Source: Thiocapsa imhoffii (lineage in GTDB: Bacteria; Pseudomonadota; Gammaproteobacteria; Chromatiales; Chromatiaceae). Taken from it: a stretch of 64,000 nt of DNA. This document shows positions 63,614-64,000 of the stretch, one piece after another. Positions within the stretch are counted from its first letter, which is position 1, and every line of letters begins with the position of its first letter. A model generated the notes under the pieces. That model did no database searches. It was not told where the DNA came from and saw only the letters and a program-made list of their open reading frames with translations. The stretch spans positions 372,001 to 436,000 of the forward strand of contig NZ_NRSD01000001.1 in assembly GCF_016583985.1 (NCBI RefSeq). Reading direction: 5' to 3'. Both the position numbers and the translations under genes were made by a program.

Positions 63614-63862
63614 GACACCTGAATCCAGACAACCCCAAAGGCGTTCATAGCAAGCTCATGGCCCCCGACCTGAACCACAACCGAAGCGACCTGCACGGCA
63701 CCGCACCACTGGTACGGACGTCAAGGCGCGATGCGGTCGAGGGGGAATTGATCAAGGTGTTGCTGGACTGCGCGGTCTTGGCTGCGTCGAAGATGACTTT
63801 AACGTCTCGACATCAGGGGCGATTGAGTCAAGAGGCCGTCACGCTGCAGCAGATGACCTCTC

Positions 63863-63887
63863 CGCCGTGGCTCATCGAGCCACGGCG
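63863..63887 (+). promoter_or_regulatory. puf leader hairpin 1
   Basis: Perfect 11-bp stem CGCCGTGGCTC (63863-63873) with GAGCCACGGCG (63877-63887), 3-base loop ATC. Expected to be very stable in the RNA; likely a 5' stability or RNase E-shielding element. Confidence 0.7.
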
Positions 63888-63894
63888 AAACCCC

Positions 63895-63917
63895 CGCCGC
63901 ACGGGGTCGGTGCGGCG
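63895..63917 (+). promoter_or_regulatory. puf leader hairpin 2
   Basis: Perfect 8-bp stem CGCCGCAC (63895-63902) with GTGCGGCG (63910-63917), 7-base loop, 7 bases after hairpin 1 and about 22 bases before the pufB ribosome binding site. Confidence 0.65.
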
Positions 63918-63952
63918 TTACTTAGGTTCATCTCCTACTGGAGGATCGATCA

Positions 63953-64000
63953 ATGGCTGAAAACACCAGCATGTCCGGACTGACCGAAGAAGAGGCGAAA
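63953..64000 (+). CDS. pufB: Light-harvesting 1 beta subunit PufB (3' end outside the window)
   Basis: Only 16 codons are visible: MAENTSMSGLTEEEAK, which matches the cytoplasmic N-terminus of LH1 beta polypeptides of purple sulfur bacteria. GGAGGATC lies 6-12 bases before the ATG. It should head pufBALM(C), encoding LH1 and the reaction-centre core. The rest of the gene is beyond base 64000. Confidence 0.9.
   Translation, partial: MAENTSMSGLTEEEAK

Overview
The window is a contiguous, high-GC stretch of chromosome from a purple phototrophic gammaproteobacterium, most likely a purple sulfur bacterium (Chromatiaceae). The evidence is a gammaproteobacterial division/envelope gene order on the left joined to a large photosynthesis gene cluster on the right, which carries bacteriochlorophyll, spirilloxanthin-series carotenoid and reaction-centre genes and runs off the window at the first codons of pufB (LH1 beta). 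I cannot name the genus. No insertion sequence, prophage, CRISPR array or rRNA was seen.

Layout. 1-13.2 kb: the end of the dcw cluster and its usual neighbours (ftsA, ftsZ, lpxC, a DciA-type gene on the minus strand, an M23 peptidase, secA, argJ, a Nudix/ThiE-like fusion, a GT39-like membrane glycosyltransferase, yacG, zapD). 13.4-20.8 kb: a LOG-family protein with a long extra N-terminal region, yebC-ruvC-ruvA (ruvB does not follow), then glcE-glcF and a tartronate-semialdehyde reductase (glycolate salvage). 20.8-30.8 kb: two small envelope proteins, a NamZ/DUF1343 protein, queA, an H-NS-like protein, rhlE, an RRM protein with a structured leader, an M61 protease with PDZ, birA-coaX and a tRNA-Arg(CCT).

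31-64 kb is the photosynthesis cluster. The minus-strand block ppsR-bchG-bchP, plus a small membrane protein, faces the plus-strand block bchF-N-B-H-L-M followed by puhA-B-C-E. Next come bchE-hemN-bchJ-menE, the minus-strand pair crtD-crtC, and the plus-strand run crtE-crtF-bchC-X-Y-Z, then a 0.9 kb leader/promoter region and pufB. Together these cover most steps from Mg insertion (BchH), methylation (BchM) and oxygen-independent ring closure (BchE) through the two dark reductases (BchNBL, BchXYZ), BchF/BchC tailoring and BchG/BchP tail attachment and reduction, with assembly factors for the reaction centre. Only the oxygen-independent cyclase and coproporphyrinogen oxidase appear here, which fits an anaerobic lifestyle. 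menE next to bchJ fits the known use of menaquinone as QA in Chromatiaceae reaction centres.

Regulation visible in the DNA: perfect TGT-N12-ACA PpsR/CrtJ operators lie in tandem, 8 bp apart, between crtD and crtE, where the two promoters appear to share a -10 region, and another overlaps the -35 of the puf promoter. A near-match lies in the ppsR/bchF intergenic region, and an FNR-like box sits before bchE. The puf leader ends in two strong hairpins just upstream of the pufB ribosome binding site. The most unusual coding observation is crtC, which has no ATG/GTG/TTG at the expected position and may start at a CTG overlapping the crtD stop codon.
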